Source: Desulfobacterales bacterium
GTDB taxonomy: Bacteria > Desulfobacterota > DSM-4660 > Desulfatiglandales > Desulfatiglandaceae
Length of the DNA: 8,447 nt
Reading direction: 5' to 3'
Assembly (NCBI GenBank): GCA_021107495.1
Contig: JAIOSR010000454.1
Location: forward strand, 1-8,447
A program made the position numbers and the translations under genes. Below, piece after piece: positions 1-7,039 of the stretch (the stretch's first letter is position 1; every line of letters starts with the position of its first letter). The notes beneath the pieces were generated by a model. It did no database searches, was not told the DNA's origin, and saw nothing but the letters and a program-made list of their open reading frames with translations.

Positions 1-2
1 CC

Positions 3-1487
3 CCGGATATGAACTTTTCGGTTGATGCAAAAACAGCTACTATTATCAATTGTAACCAGACATTGGCGGATTCATTGGGCTATACAAAAGGAGAAATAAT
101 CGGTCGTCCGGTATTTGATATGTATGCACCTGATAGCGCTGAGTATGTAAAGGCGAATATATTCCCTTTGTTCCTGAAGACCGGTGCAATAGAGGGAGAG
201 GAATTGCGATTGAGGCGAAAGGATGGTAGCGTAATTGATGTGTCCATAAGTGCTTCGGCGGTCCGTGATAAGGATGGTCATATTTTACATAGCAGGGCGA
301 TTTGGCGTGACATCTCAGAGAAAAAGAAACTTGAAGCCCGACTCCAACGTGCACAGAAGATGGAAGCGATCGGCACCTTAGCAGGCGGTGTAGCGCATGA
401 CCTCAACAACGTTTTGAGTGCTCAGGTGAGTTATCCGGATCTGATCTTGATGGATTTGCCCGAAGACAGCCCCCTGAGAAAACCTATTTTAACGATTCAA
501 CAATCGGGACAAAAGGCTGCTGCTATTGTGCAGGATCTGTTGACTCTGGCAAGAAGAGGGGTTGTTGCTACAGAGGTTACGAACTTAAATCAAATTATAA
601 ACAACTATCTTGAATCTCCGGAGTGTGAAAACCTAAAAGAGTTTTATCCTGACGCGAAAATTGAAAGCGATCTTGAGAAGCACTTGCTGAATATTATGGG
701 CTCACCCGTTCACCTGTCGAAAACCGTCATGAACATGGTTAATAATGCAGCAGAGGCAATGACTGATGGCGGAAATATCTTTCTATCAACACAAAGCAAA
801 TATATTGACAAACCAATAAGAGGTTATGATGATGTAAAAGAAGGCGACTATGTTATTCTTACGGTATCGGATACCGGGACAGGTATTTCACCAGGGGATT
901 TAGATAGGATATTCGAGCCCTTTTATACGAAAAAAGTTATGGGAAGAAGCGGGACCGGATTAGGCATGGCCGTAGTGTGGGGAACGGTAAAAGACCATAA
1001 AGGATATATTGATGTTCAAAGCACCGAGGGTAAAGGAACGACCTTCACTATTTATTTTCCGGTAACCAGGGAAGAAATAAACGAAAAAGAAACATCCTTG
1101 TCAATTAAAAAATACATGGGCAAGGGAGAGTCTATTTTGGTGGTGGATGATGTTGAAGAGCAGCGTGAAATTGCATTTCGGATATTAAAAAAATTGGGTT
1201 ACTCCGTCACATCAGTTTCAAGTGGTGAGGAAGCGGTTGATTACATAAAGGACAATTCAGCAGATCTACTGGTTCTGGATATGATAATGGACCCGGGGAT
1301 TGATGGGTTTGAGACATATAAAAGAATTCTGGAATTACATCCCGGTCAGAAAGCAATAATCGCGAGTGGATTTTCCGAAACAGAGAGTGTCGGGGAAGCT
1401 CAGAGACTGGGGGCGGGAATATACATAAAGAAGCCCTATACTTTGGAAAAAATAGGTCTTGCAGTCAGGGAAGAGCTGGACAAATGA
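3..1487 (+). CDS. Hybrid sensor histidine kinase (PAS-HisKA-HATPase-REC), 5' end outside window
   Basis: Partial gene. The frame is open to the left edge, and the first ATG (position 9) falls inside the first strand of a PAS domain, so the real start lies upstream. Counting from that Met, a PAS domain spans about 1-104 (core around NCNQTLADSLGY, then a PAC-like segment ending in RDISEKKK). HisKA follows, with phosphoacceptor His130 in GGVAHDLNNVL. The ATPase domain has an N box (NMVNNAAEAM, Asn246), G1 (DTGTGIS) and G2 (GTGLGMAVVWG). A linker leads to a receiver domain at about 374-492 with the acidic pair Asp380/Asp381, phosphoacceptor Asp424 and Lys475 in KKPY. All key residues are present, so kinase and receiver both look active. 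The visible part has no membrane segment, but the missing N terminus could hold one or more PAS domains. The signal sensed is unknown. The output must be an unlinked Hpt or response regulator, since none is encoded nearby. Confidence 0.93.
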   Translation, partial: PDMNFSVDAKTATIINCNQTLADSLGYTKGEIIGRPVFDMYAPDSAEYVKANIFPLFLKTGAIEGEELRLRRKDGSVIDVSISASAVRDKDGHILHSRAIWRDISEKKKLEARLQRAQKMEAIGTLAGGVAHDLNNVLSAQVSYPDLILMDLPEDSPLRKPILTIQQSGQKAAAIVQDLLTLARRGVVATEVTNLNQIINNYLESPECENLKEFYPDAKIESDLEKHLLNIMGSPVHLSKTVMNMVNNAAEAMTDGGNIFLSTQSKYIDKPIRGYDDVKEGDYVILTVSDTGTGISPGDLDRIFEPFYTKKVMGRSGTGLGMAVVWGTVKDHKGYIDVQSTEGKGTTFTIYFPVTREEINEKETSLSIKKYMGKGESILVVDDVEEQREIAFRILKKLGYSVTSVSSGEEAVDYIKDNSADLLVLDMIMDPGIDGFETYKRILELHPGQKAIIASGFSETESVGEAQRLGAGIYIKKPYTLEKIGLAVREELDK

Positions 1488-1548
1488 CAGCTTGACCCTG
1501 ACGTCGCCGGCCGGTATCCCCTTACGAGAGGCATCAAGGCCTGTTACC

Positions 1549-1552
1549 GGAG
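1549..1552 (+). promoter_or_regulatory. Ribosome binding site that sets a TTG start for the permease
   Basis: GGAG lies 8 nt before TTG at 1561. The upstream ATG at 1459 would add 34 polar residues, overlap the kinase gene by 29 nt, and has no comparable site in front of it. Confidence 0.6.
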
Positions 1553-1560
1553 CAATCAAA

Positions 1561-2505
1561 TTGGAACTTATAATACAGACATTCGAATCTGTGGCACTCC
1601 TGCTCGGTCTTGGAATGCTGGGCTTCTGGTTGCTCAGCAGAAAAATCCTTTTCGGTGAGGCATTAGGTTTTCTTTCCATATTAGCCCTCGATATTGCATT
1701 GCCAAGTCTTGTTTTTGTCAGCGTTATCCTGCGGTTCAAACCGGAAGACTTTCCGGGGTGGTGGAAACTGCCGCTGTGGTGGTTGGTTTTCACCGTTTTT
1801 GCTGCTGCATTAACAGGCTTATTTATGCTCATAGCTAAAAAGGGCTTGCGTCGTGAGTTTGGGATCACCTTATTCTTTCAAAACGGTCTCTTTTTTCCAC
1901 TTGCCATTCTTACCGGCATTCACGGAATCGACTCGGAATATATAGTCTATCTGTTTTTCTTTATGATCTTCTTCCCGACGCTCTTTTTCAGCACCAGCCA
2001 TTTCTTCTTCGGAGGCCATACTAAGAAATTTGATTGGACAAAAATAGTTAACCGAGTGCTTATTGCCACTTTACTTGCTGTTTTTATCCGACTTACAGGT
2101 GTGCATGGCTATATTCCCGGCTTTGTTGTGACGGGCCTCAAAATGATTGGAGATATGGCTTTGCCAATCCTCATGATAATACTGGGCGGCAATATCTATA
2201 TCGATTTTCAGAATAAAGGGACTATTTATGCAAGGGAGATCATAAAATTCCTAATTGTTAAAAATATCCTGTTCCCATTAGCTTGCCTCCTTCTTCTCCT
2301 TGTGGTGCGACCGCCCTATCATATTGCATTGTTGATGATTTTGCAGAGTGCCGTACCCCCGATTACCGCCGTTCCTATCTTCGTGGAACGATTTGGAGGG
2401 AATCGAAATCTTGTAAATCAATTTATGTTTACAAGTTTCATCCTTTCTCTTGTGACCATACCCTGCTCCTTGTATCTGTTCGGATATTTTTTCCCATTGG
2501 GGTAG
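1561..2505 (+). CDS. AEC (auxin efflux carrier) family permease
   Basis: Predicted inner-membrane secondary transporter of the AEC/Mem_trans family, whose bacterial members export or import small organic acids such as malate or malonate; the substrate here cannot be told. From the TTG start it is 314 residues, the usual family length. It is strongly hydrophobic with about ten membrane segments: an N-terminal block ending near residue 55 (IALPSLVF), a polar centre near 150-157, and a C-terminal block. The C-terminal block holds two family-like patches, GDMALPILMIILGGNI (around 196-211) and QSAVPPITAVPIFVERFGGN (around 267-286), the latter being the half-helix region with paired prolines. It sits 73 nt after the hybrid kinase and in the same direction, so co-transcription is possible. 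The ORF extends upstream to an ATG at 1459, but the extra 34 residues are polar and unlike the family. Family assignment is firm from the sequence pattern; function is not. Confidence 0.85.
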   Translation: MELIIQTFESVALLLGLGMLGFWLLSRKILFGEALGFLSILALDIALPSLVFVSVILRFKPEDFPGWWKLPLWWLVFTVFAAALTGLFMLIAKKGLRREFGITLFFQNGLFFPLAILTGIHGIDSEYIVYLFFFMIFFPTLFFSTSHFFFGGHTKKFDWTKIVNRVLIATLLAVFIRLTGVHGYIPGFVVTGLKMIGDMALPILMIILGGNIYIDFQNKGTIYAREIIKFLIVKNILFPLACLLLLLVVRPPYHIALLMILQSAVPPITAVPIFVERFGGNRNLVNQFMFTSFILSLVTIPCSLYLFGYFFPLG

Positions 2506-2543
2506 GATAGGAAAATGATTCTGTTCCATTTGAATCTCAAACC

Positions 2544-2572
2544 TTGAACCTGTGTAGTTGCAATTTTAAAGT
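2544..2572 (+). promoter_or_regulatory. Possible sigma70-type promoter before the large kinase
   Basis: TTGAAC (2544-2549) and TAAAGT (2567-2572) are separated by 17 nt; each matches four of six consensus bases. The 118-bp gap between the permease and the kinase is long enough for a separate promoter. This is a by-eye match in AT-rich DNA and weak. Confidence 0.25.
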
Positions 2573-2610
2573 ATGAACTGGTGCTGCGAACTTTTTTTGT
2601 TTTAGCAACT

Positions 2611-2616
2611 GAAGGA
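2611..2616 (+). promoter_or_regulatory. Ribosome binding site of the large kinase
   Basis: GAAGGA lies 7 nt before the ATG at 2624 and supports that start, which also gives an N-terminal coiled-coil before the first PAS domain. Confidence 0.7.
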
Positions 2617-2623
2617 TATTCCA

Positions 2624-5600
2624 ATGAGTAAAAGACCGACGTATCAAGAACCCGAAAAGAGGGTTAAGGAATTAGAGCAAGCATCCTCTGAGATAATGCG
2701 AACCAAAGAAGAGTTGATAATTGAAAAAACACGTTTAGAGTCATTAATCAATTATAGCTCGTTAGCCATTGTAACCCTTGATAAGGATCATAATATTATT
2801 TCGTTTAACAACGATTTCGGAAAACTCTTTCAGTTTAAAGAAAGTGATATTGTTGGCGAAAACCTTGATAAAATCATATCAGGTAGAGAATATATTGATG
2901 ATGCCATGTCGTATACAAAAGATACTTTGGGAGGGAAAGCTATTCATGGATCCGCTAAGCGCAAGAGGAAAGATGGGACAACTATAGACGTTGAATTCTT
3001 TGGGGTGCCCGTGATCATCGATGGAAAAGTAACAGGCGCTTACGGAATTTATAAGGATATATCCGAGCAAATACAGGCAGCCCAGGCACTGCGAGAGAAT
3101 GAGGAAAGGAATCGGACAATGCTTGAGACCATGTATAATGGCTTTGGAATTCAAGACAAGAATGGCGTCTTCACTTATGTGAATAAAAGACTATGCGAAA
3201 TGCTGAAATATCAAAGAGGTGAACTGGTTGGACGACCCGTAACAGATTTCCTCGATAAGAACAACCGGGCGATACTAAAGCAGCAATTAGAAAAAAGGCG
3301 TTGGAAGCAGTTTAATTCTTATGAGCTTACATGGACAGCAAAAGATAATGTAAAAGTCTATACGATCATATCTCCTGGTGTGATCCATGATGCCAAAGGC
3401 CGTGTTAAAATCTTTTTTGCTGATGTTACAGGTGTCTCCGAACGCAAAAAGGTTGAAGAAGCCCTAATGGAGTCAGAACACCTTTACAGGACGCTGATAG
3501 AGAACTCTTTAACCGGGATATATATGATCAAGAAAGGCGGTTTTGTTTTTGCAAACCAGAATTTTAGAATGCTTACGGGTTATTCTGGAGATGATTTGGA
3601 ATCCTTAGACCCTGTGGATATAGTCCATCCGAAACATCGGGAAAGGATTCGGAACAGAGTTGAATCACGGCTTAGAGGTGAGGATGTACCTTCTGAGTAT
3701 GAGATACAGATTGTACGAAAAGACGGCACCACAAAAGATATGCTCCTGAGAGCGGCCATGGTTACTTTTGAACAACAGCCGGCCGTGCTGGGTAATTTGA
3801 TTGACATTACCGAACAAAAGAGTACCGAGAGGGCGCTGAAGGAGAGTGAGGAGAAATATCGAACCATCCTTGAAAGCATCGAAGATGGTTACTTTGAAGT
3901 TGATCTTGCAGGCACCTTCACCTTCTTTAATGTTTCTATATGTAAAATTCTTGGATATTCCCTAGATGAATTGATCGGTATGAATAGCCGGGAATACACT
4001 GATAAAAAAGATGATAAAAAATTATATCAAGCCTTCAACAAAGTATATACCACTGGACACCCGATCAAAACATTTGATTGGGCGATTATAAGGAAAGACG
4101 GCACGAAAAGACATGTAGATACTTCTATTTCCTTAATAAAGGGCTTAGAAGGTCACCCGATAGGGTTTAGGGGCGTTGTTCGGGATATAACCGAGAAAAA
4201 GAAGATAGAGGAAGCACTTCGACAGAGCGAGGCAAAATATCGCAACATTCTCGAAAGTATTGAAGAAGGCTACTATGAAGTTGATCTTGAAGGTAAATTT
4301 ACCTTTTTTAATGATTCATTCCATAAAATACTCGGTTACACTAAAGATGAATTGTTGGAAGCAGATTACCGGCAATATACAAACCCGGAGTTGGCAAAAA
4401 GCATGTATCAAGCCTTTAACAAGGTTTATACCTCTGAAAAATCCATGAAAGGCTACGAGTGGGAGCTTATTTCCAAGGACGGAACCAAGAAATATCTCGA
4501 AGTTTCTATCTCCCTAAGGAGTGGCTCAGAGGGAAACCGGATTGGGTTTGGAGGTATTGTCCGGGATGCTACGGAGCGTAAGGTGGCAGAAGAGGCATTG
4601 CGAAGAGAAAAGGAAAGATTTAGGGTCCTGGTGGAAGAATCTCCTTTCGGGGTTACCCTAATTGGGAAAGATGGACTTTTCAAGTATCTCAACCCTAAAT
4701 TCATAGAGATATTTGGCTATACTCATGAAGACATACCTATAGGAAAAAAATGGTTTGAAAAGGCTTATCCAGATCCTAATTACAGAAGCCGAGTGATTTC
4801 AACCTGGATAAGTGATCTCAAGAAAGAAAAAGTTGGTGAGTCTCGACCTAGGGAATTCAAGGTAATTTGCAAAAATGGTTCAGAAAAAGTGATAGGCTTC
4901 AGATCTGTAACTATGAAAACAGGAAACCAGTTTGTTATTTACGAGGATATAACGGCCCAGAAGCGTCTTGAAACGCAGCTCCTACAAGCACAGAAGATGG
5001 AGTCTATAGGCACATTGGCCGGTGGCATTGCCCATGACTTCAATAATATCCTGGCAGCTATATTGGGGCATACACAGCTTGCAGACTTTGATCTACCGGA
5101 GGGTATGAAGGCTAAAGAAAATCTTAAAGAGGTACTCAAATCAATTCAAAGGGCAAAGGACTTGGTAAGCCAGATCCTTACCTTCGGCCGAAAGAGCGGC
5201 CTGGAGCGAAAACCTGTGCAGATAAGTCTCATTGTCAAAGAGGCCCTCAAACTTCTGCGGGCATCTCTGCCTACAACAATTGAGATTCGCCAGCACATTG
5301 ATGACGATACAGGTGTTGTTGATGCAGATTCCACCCAAATTCATCAGGTGTTGATGAACCTCTGCACCAATGCTTCACATGCAATGATGGAAAAGGGCGG
5401 TGTTCTTGAAGTGATTTTGACTTCTGTCGATTTTTCCGACCAGGAAATAGACTCCGACCAGGATCTTGAGCCGGGACCTTATCTAATGCTGACCATAAGG
5501 GACACCGGACATGGCATGAATCGTGAAACGCTGGAAAGGATTTTTGATCCTTATTTTACTACAAAGGAGAAAGGGGTTGGCACTGGTCTTGGCTTAGCTA

Positions 5601-6115
5601 CAACTCACGGCATTGTAAAAAGCCATGGCGGAGCTATCACAGTGGAGAGTGAACCCGGCATAGGGTCTTCCTTCAATATTTATCTTCCTGTAATTGAGCG
5701 GGAAATAATACCGGAAGAAGATAAGGCGAAACCACTCCCCACCGGACATGAGAGAATCCTCTTAATTGATGATGAGCAAGTTCTGCTGGAAATAGGAAAG
5801 CAAATCATAGAGCGGTTAGGCTATAAAGTGATTACAAGAGCAAGCAGCATTGAGGCCTTGGAGCTGTTTCGTACAAAACCTGATCAATTTGATCTCGTCA
5901 TTACCGATATGACCATGCCTCAAATGACAGGAGACAAATTAGCCGGAAAGCTTATGATGATACGCCCCGATATTCCTGTTATATTGTGCACCGGGTATAG
6001 CGAGGGTATGACGGAAGAGAAGTCCCGAAGGATGGGCATAAGAGAGTTTGCCATGAAACCTCTTGTGATCCAACAATTGGCAAACATTATTCGGAAGGTT
6101 TTGGATGAAAAATAA
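2624..6115 (+). CDS. Large hybrid sensor kinase with six PAS domains and a C-terminal receiver
   Basis: A 1163-residue hybrid kinase with no visible signal peptide or membrane helix, so probably a cytoplasmic sensor. It opens with a charged heptad-like helix (about 8-40), then six PAS/PAC units at about 36-150, 160-275, 285-398, 408-525, 536-652 and 663-778. Units are joined by short helices of the EKKKIEEAL type. HisKA carries His804 in GGIAHDFNNIL. The ATPase domain has Asn916 in MNLCTNASHAM, G1 RDTGHGM (Asp960) and G2 GTGLGLATTHG. The receiver (about 1044-1160) has Asp1049/Asp1050, phosphoacceptor Asp1095 in LVITDMTMP and Lys1145 in AMKPL. PAS units 4 and 5 are tandem duplicates. No haem- or flavin-binding signature stood out, so the ligands are unknown. 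There is no Hpt domain, so phosphotransfer would stop at the receiver or pass to an unlinked Hpt. The gene ends just before an IS30 remnant, but its receiver is complete. Confidence 0.95.
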   Translation: MSKRPTYQEPEKRVKELEQASSEIMRTKEELIIEKTRLESLINYSSLAIVTLDKDHNIISFNNDFGKLFQFKESDIVGENLDKIISGREYIDDAMSYTKDTLGGKAIHGSAKRKRKDGTTIDVEFFGVPVIIDGKVTGAYGIYKDISEQIQAAQALRENEERNRTMLETMYNGFGIQDKNGVFTYVNKRLCEMLKYQRGELVGRPVTDFLDKNNRAILKQQLEKRRWKQFNSYELTWTAKDNVKVYTIISPGVIHDAKGRVKIFFADVTGVSERKKVEEALMESEHLYRTLIENSLTGIYMIKKGGFVFANQNFRMLTGYSGDDLESLDPVDIVHPKHRERIRNRVESRLRGEDVPSEYEIQIVRKDGTTKDMLLRAAMVTFEQQPAVLGNLIDITEQKSTERALKESEEKYRTILESIEDGYFEVDLAGTFTFFNVSICKILGYSLDELIGMNSREYTDKKDDKKLYQAFNKVYTTGHPIKTFDWAIIRKDGTKRHVDTSISLIKGLEGHPIGFRGVVRDITEKKKIEEALRQSEAKYRNILESIEEGYYEVDLEGKFTFFNDSFHKILGYTKDELLEADYRQYTNPELAKSMYQAFNKVYTSEKSMKGYEWELISKDGTKKYLEVSISLRSGSEGNRIGFGGIVRDATERKVAEEALRREKERFRVLVEESPFGVTLIGKDGLFKYLNPKFIEIFGYTHEDIPIGKKWFEKAYPDPNYRSRVISTWISDLKKEKVGESRPREFKVICKNGSEKVIGFRSVTMKTGNQFVIYEDITAQKRLETQLLQAQKMESIGTLAGGIAHDFNNILAAILGHTQLADFDLPEGMKAKENLKEVLKSIQRAKDLVSQILTFGRKSGLERKPVQISLIVKEALKLLRASLPTTIEIRQHIDDDTGVVDADSTQIHQVLMNLCTNASHAMMEKGGVLEVILTSVDFSDQEIDSDQDLEPGPYLMLTIRDTGHGMNRETLERIFDPYFTTKEKGVGTGLGLATTHGIVKSHGGAITVESEPGIGSSFNIYLPVIEREIIPEEDKAKPLPTGHERILLIDDEQVLLEIGKQIIERLGYKVITRASSIEALELFRTKPDQFDLVITDMTMPQMTGDKLAGKLMMIRPDIPVILCTGYSEGMTEEKSRRMGIREFAMKPLVIQQLANIIRKVLDEK
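3845..4615 (+). repeat. Tandem duplication of a PAS/PAC unit inside the large kinase
   Basis: Residues 411-537 and 538-664 align without gaps at a 127-residue period (381 bp). By hand count about 73 of 127 positions are identical. Shared blocks include ILESIE, EVDL, FTFFN, KILGY, YQAFNKVYT, KDGTK, SISL and EEALR. The other four PAS units are clearly more distant. At DNA level the copies have drifted, so this is an old duplication and not an assembly artefact. Confidence 0.85.
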
Positions 6116-6162
6116 TTTTGGAGCAAGATATATACTCTAAAACAATCGGGGGAAAACAAACA

Positions 6163-6321
6163 ATTGAGAAATTGGACTTTTGCACAATCGATGATAAGAG
6201 TATTCAACATGCCATGGAAAGGCTGAACAATCGACCGCGTAAAACTCTGGGTTATGCAACGCCTAATGAGGTGTTTTTAAGAGATAACAACAACATGGAC
6301 AACGTTGCACTTAATATTTGA
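6163..6321 (+). pseudogene. C-terminal remnant of an IS30-family transposase
   Basis: The open frame ending at TGA 6319-6321 carries the typical end of IS30-type DDE transposases: LDFCTIDDKSIQHAMERLNNRPRK spans residues about 19-42, then TLGYATPNEVF and a tail ending VALNI. Only about 50 of the family's usual 300-plus residues remain. The helix-turn-helix and all but the last part of the catalytic core are missing. The frame runs back to a TTG at 6118, but the sequence before about 6163 does not resemble the family, so the break lies near there. It cannot be active. In IS30 elements the right terminal repeat usually overlaps or directly follows the transposase stop, so the old right end is probably close to 6300-6330. 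I did not find the matching left end. Confidence 0.8.
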
Positions 6322-6507
6322 AACCACGGCCTAAGCAGGGGTATTTTTGCGTTTGTTCTTTAATAGTTTTAGCTAATTAGCGCGACCCGACCCCACCCCT
6401 ATAGCATATTTTCCCGAATACAATATGTTGGAGTAATCACCGCCTTTACAGCAGACACAACGACGACGCGAGGGTACCATATTCTCAAATTATGCAAAAT
6501 TCAGGTA
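6322..6507. other. Non-coding gap with short palindromes
   Basis: No gene is visible. The gap holds the perfect 10-bp palindrome GCTAATTAGC (6372-6381), directly followed by the C-rich tract CGCGACCCGACCCC (6381-6394), and a 6-bp inverted repeat CATATT/AATATG (6405-6410 and 6422-6427). I found no convincing rho-independent terminator for either flanking gene. Confidence 0.5.
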
Positions 6508-6825
6508 CTATATGAATCGAAAAAGAACTTCTTCAAAATTTCTTATTTTTCCTCCATCGAACTCGATCCCTTCGTCTTTGAGCACTTTTATTTTTTTCTG
6601 TATAGCGGTTCCCGATGTCTTTCCTTGAAATCCACCAATCCGACCGGATGTGGCAACAACCCTGTGTCAGGGGACCTCGGGCGCATAGGGGTTTCTTCTC
6701 ATGGCCTGCCCGACCCCGCGATATGCTCTGGTTTCCAGGGCATGGGCAATTTCTTTATAGGTCGTTACGCGCCCTTTAGGCACCTTCCTTAAAAGATCGT
6801 ACGCTTTTTCGGCAAAAGTTTTCAT
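6508..6825 (-). CDS. MGMT-family O6-alkylguanine-DNA alkyltransferase, predicted selenoprotein (Sec at the catalytic position)
   Basis: A 105-residue stand-alone C-terminal domain of methylated-DNA-protein cysteine methyltransferase, which removes alkyl groups from O6 of guanine onto its own active-site thiol. Translation stops at TGA 6667-6669 unless that codon is read as selenocysteine. With readthrough the frame runs to TAG 6508-6510 and restores the whole family pattern: VPKGRVTTYKEIA (residues 15-27, DNA-binding helix-turn-helix), Arg36 in YRGVGQAMRRNP (arginine-finger region), Asn45, then VP-Sec53-HRVV, SGRIGGFQGK, and KDEG with Glu85. The Cys-His-Glu charge relay of the family would thus be Sec53-His54-Glu85. 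The ATG at 6823-6825 is preferred: GGAGACGAGG lies just upstream and the product starts at the domain edge; an in-frame ATG at 6849 would add eight residues. The N-terminal ribonuclease-H-like domain of Ada/Ogt is absent. Alkyltransferase-like (ATL) proteins of the same size usually have Trp or Ala here. The gene has no operon partner: the hydrolase stop is 242 nt upstream. Confidence 0.85.
6632..6653 (-). promoter_or_regulatory. Candidate bacterial SECIS hairpin
   Basis: In the mRNA, AUCC and GGAU pair around an apical loop GGUC (bases 6645-6642). The stem continues with CCAC/GUGG past a two-base UG bulge on the 3' side, or alternatively CCA/UGG past a single bulged C on the 5' side. There are 21 nt between the UGA and the loop. 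Bacterial SECIS elements lie just behind the UGA inside the coding region and need a G, usually GU, at the start of the apical loop. From memory, E. coli fdhF also shows GGUC in its loop and a bulged base in the 5' arm. The structure was found by eye and not folded by program. Confidence 0.65.
6667..6669 (-). other. In-frame UGA predicted to encode selenocysteine
   Basis: The codon takes the place of the invariant catalytic Cys in the P-C-H-R-V motif. The next 52 codons are open and match the family, including VVATSGRIGG directly after it. A single stop exactly at a redox or nucleophilic Cys, with intact sequence beyond, is the usual sign of Sec recoding and not of random decay. Confidence 0.78.
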
Positions 6826-6938
6826 TTTTTCCTCGTCTCCTTGATACATTGAGAATATTTGGTGAAAAAGGGGATTTGAGAAACCTTTGATAAGCTAAAA
6901 ATATCATAAATTTCCCTTGCCTATAAAAACATAACGGG

Positions 6939-6980
6939 CCGTTTCACATGCACGGCGAATCCGTGTCAGGGTGAAAACGG
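6939..6980. repeat. Strong interrupted palindrome in the gap between hydrolase and MGMT genes
   Basis: Outer arms CCGTTTCAC (6939-6947) and GTGAAAACGG (6971-6980) pair over 9 bp with one extra A. Inside an asymmetric internal loop (ATG against TCAGG), CACGG (6951-6955) pairs perfectly with CCGTG (6961-6965) around a 5-nt loop. Read on the - strand it lies about 90 nt behind the hydrolase stop and is followed, after about 8 nt, by a short T run, so it could be an imperfect terminator. It could equally be a mobile-element end or a structured RNA. The rest of the 218-bp gap (6850-7067) holds no gene. Confidence 0.6.
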
Positions 6981-7003
6981 ATGTTCTACCTTTCTTTGCC
7001 TTC

Positions 7004-7039
7004 ACGGTTTATTGTTCGGAGCCGTACACCGCTTACACC
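7004..7039. repeat. Short inverted and direct repeats behind the hydrolase gene
   Basis: ACGG (7004-7007) can pair with CCGT (7022-7025) over a 14-nt loop. Directly after it, TACACC occurs twice (7025-7030 and 7034-7039) with GCT between. Each is short and could be chance. They are noted because they sit next to the stronger palindrome at 6939-6980. Confidence 0.3.

Noticed and set aside
1335..1868. 177-codon open frame on the - strand across the kinase end and permease start
   Set aside because: It is basic, low in recognisable motifs, crosses two well-supported genes and has no family resemblance; it is a shadow frame.
2556..2598. Possible terminator (AGTTGC with GCGAACT before a T run) between permease and large kinase
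   Set aside because: The stem is 6 bp with a bulge and a loop of about 24 nt, too weak to support a terminator despite the T run.
6667..6849. Reading the MGMT frame as a 60-residue truncated protein or a pseudogene
   Set aside because: The frame beyond the TGA is open and family-like to a natural end, the stop is exactly at the catalytic Cys, and a SECIS-like hairpin follows. Decay is still possible but less likely.
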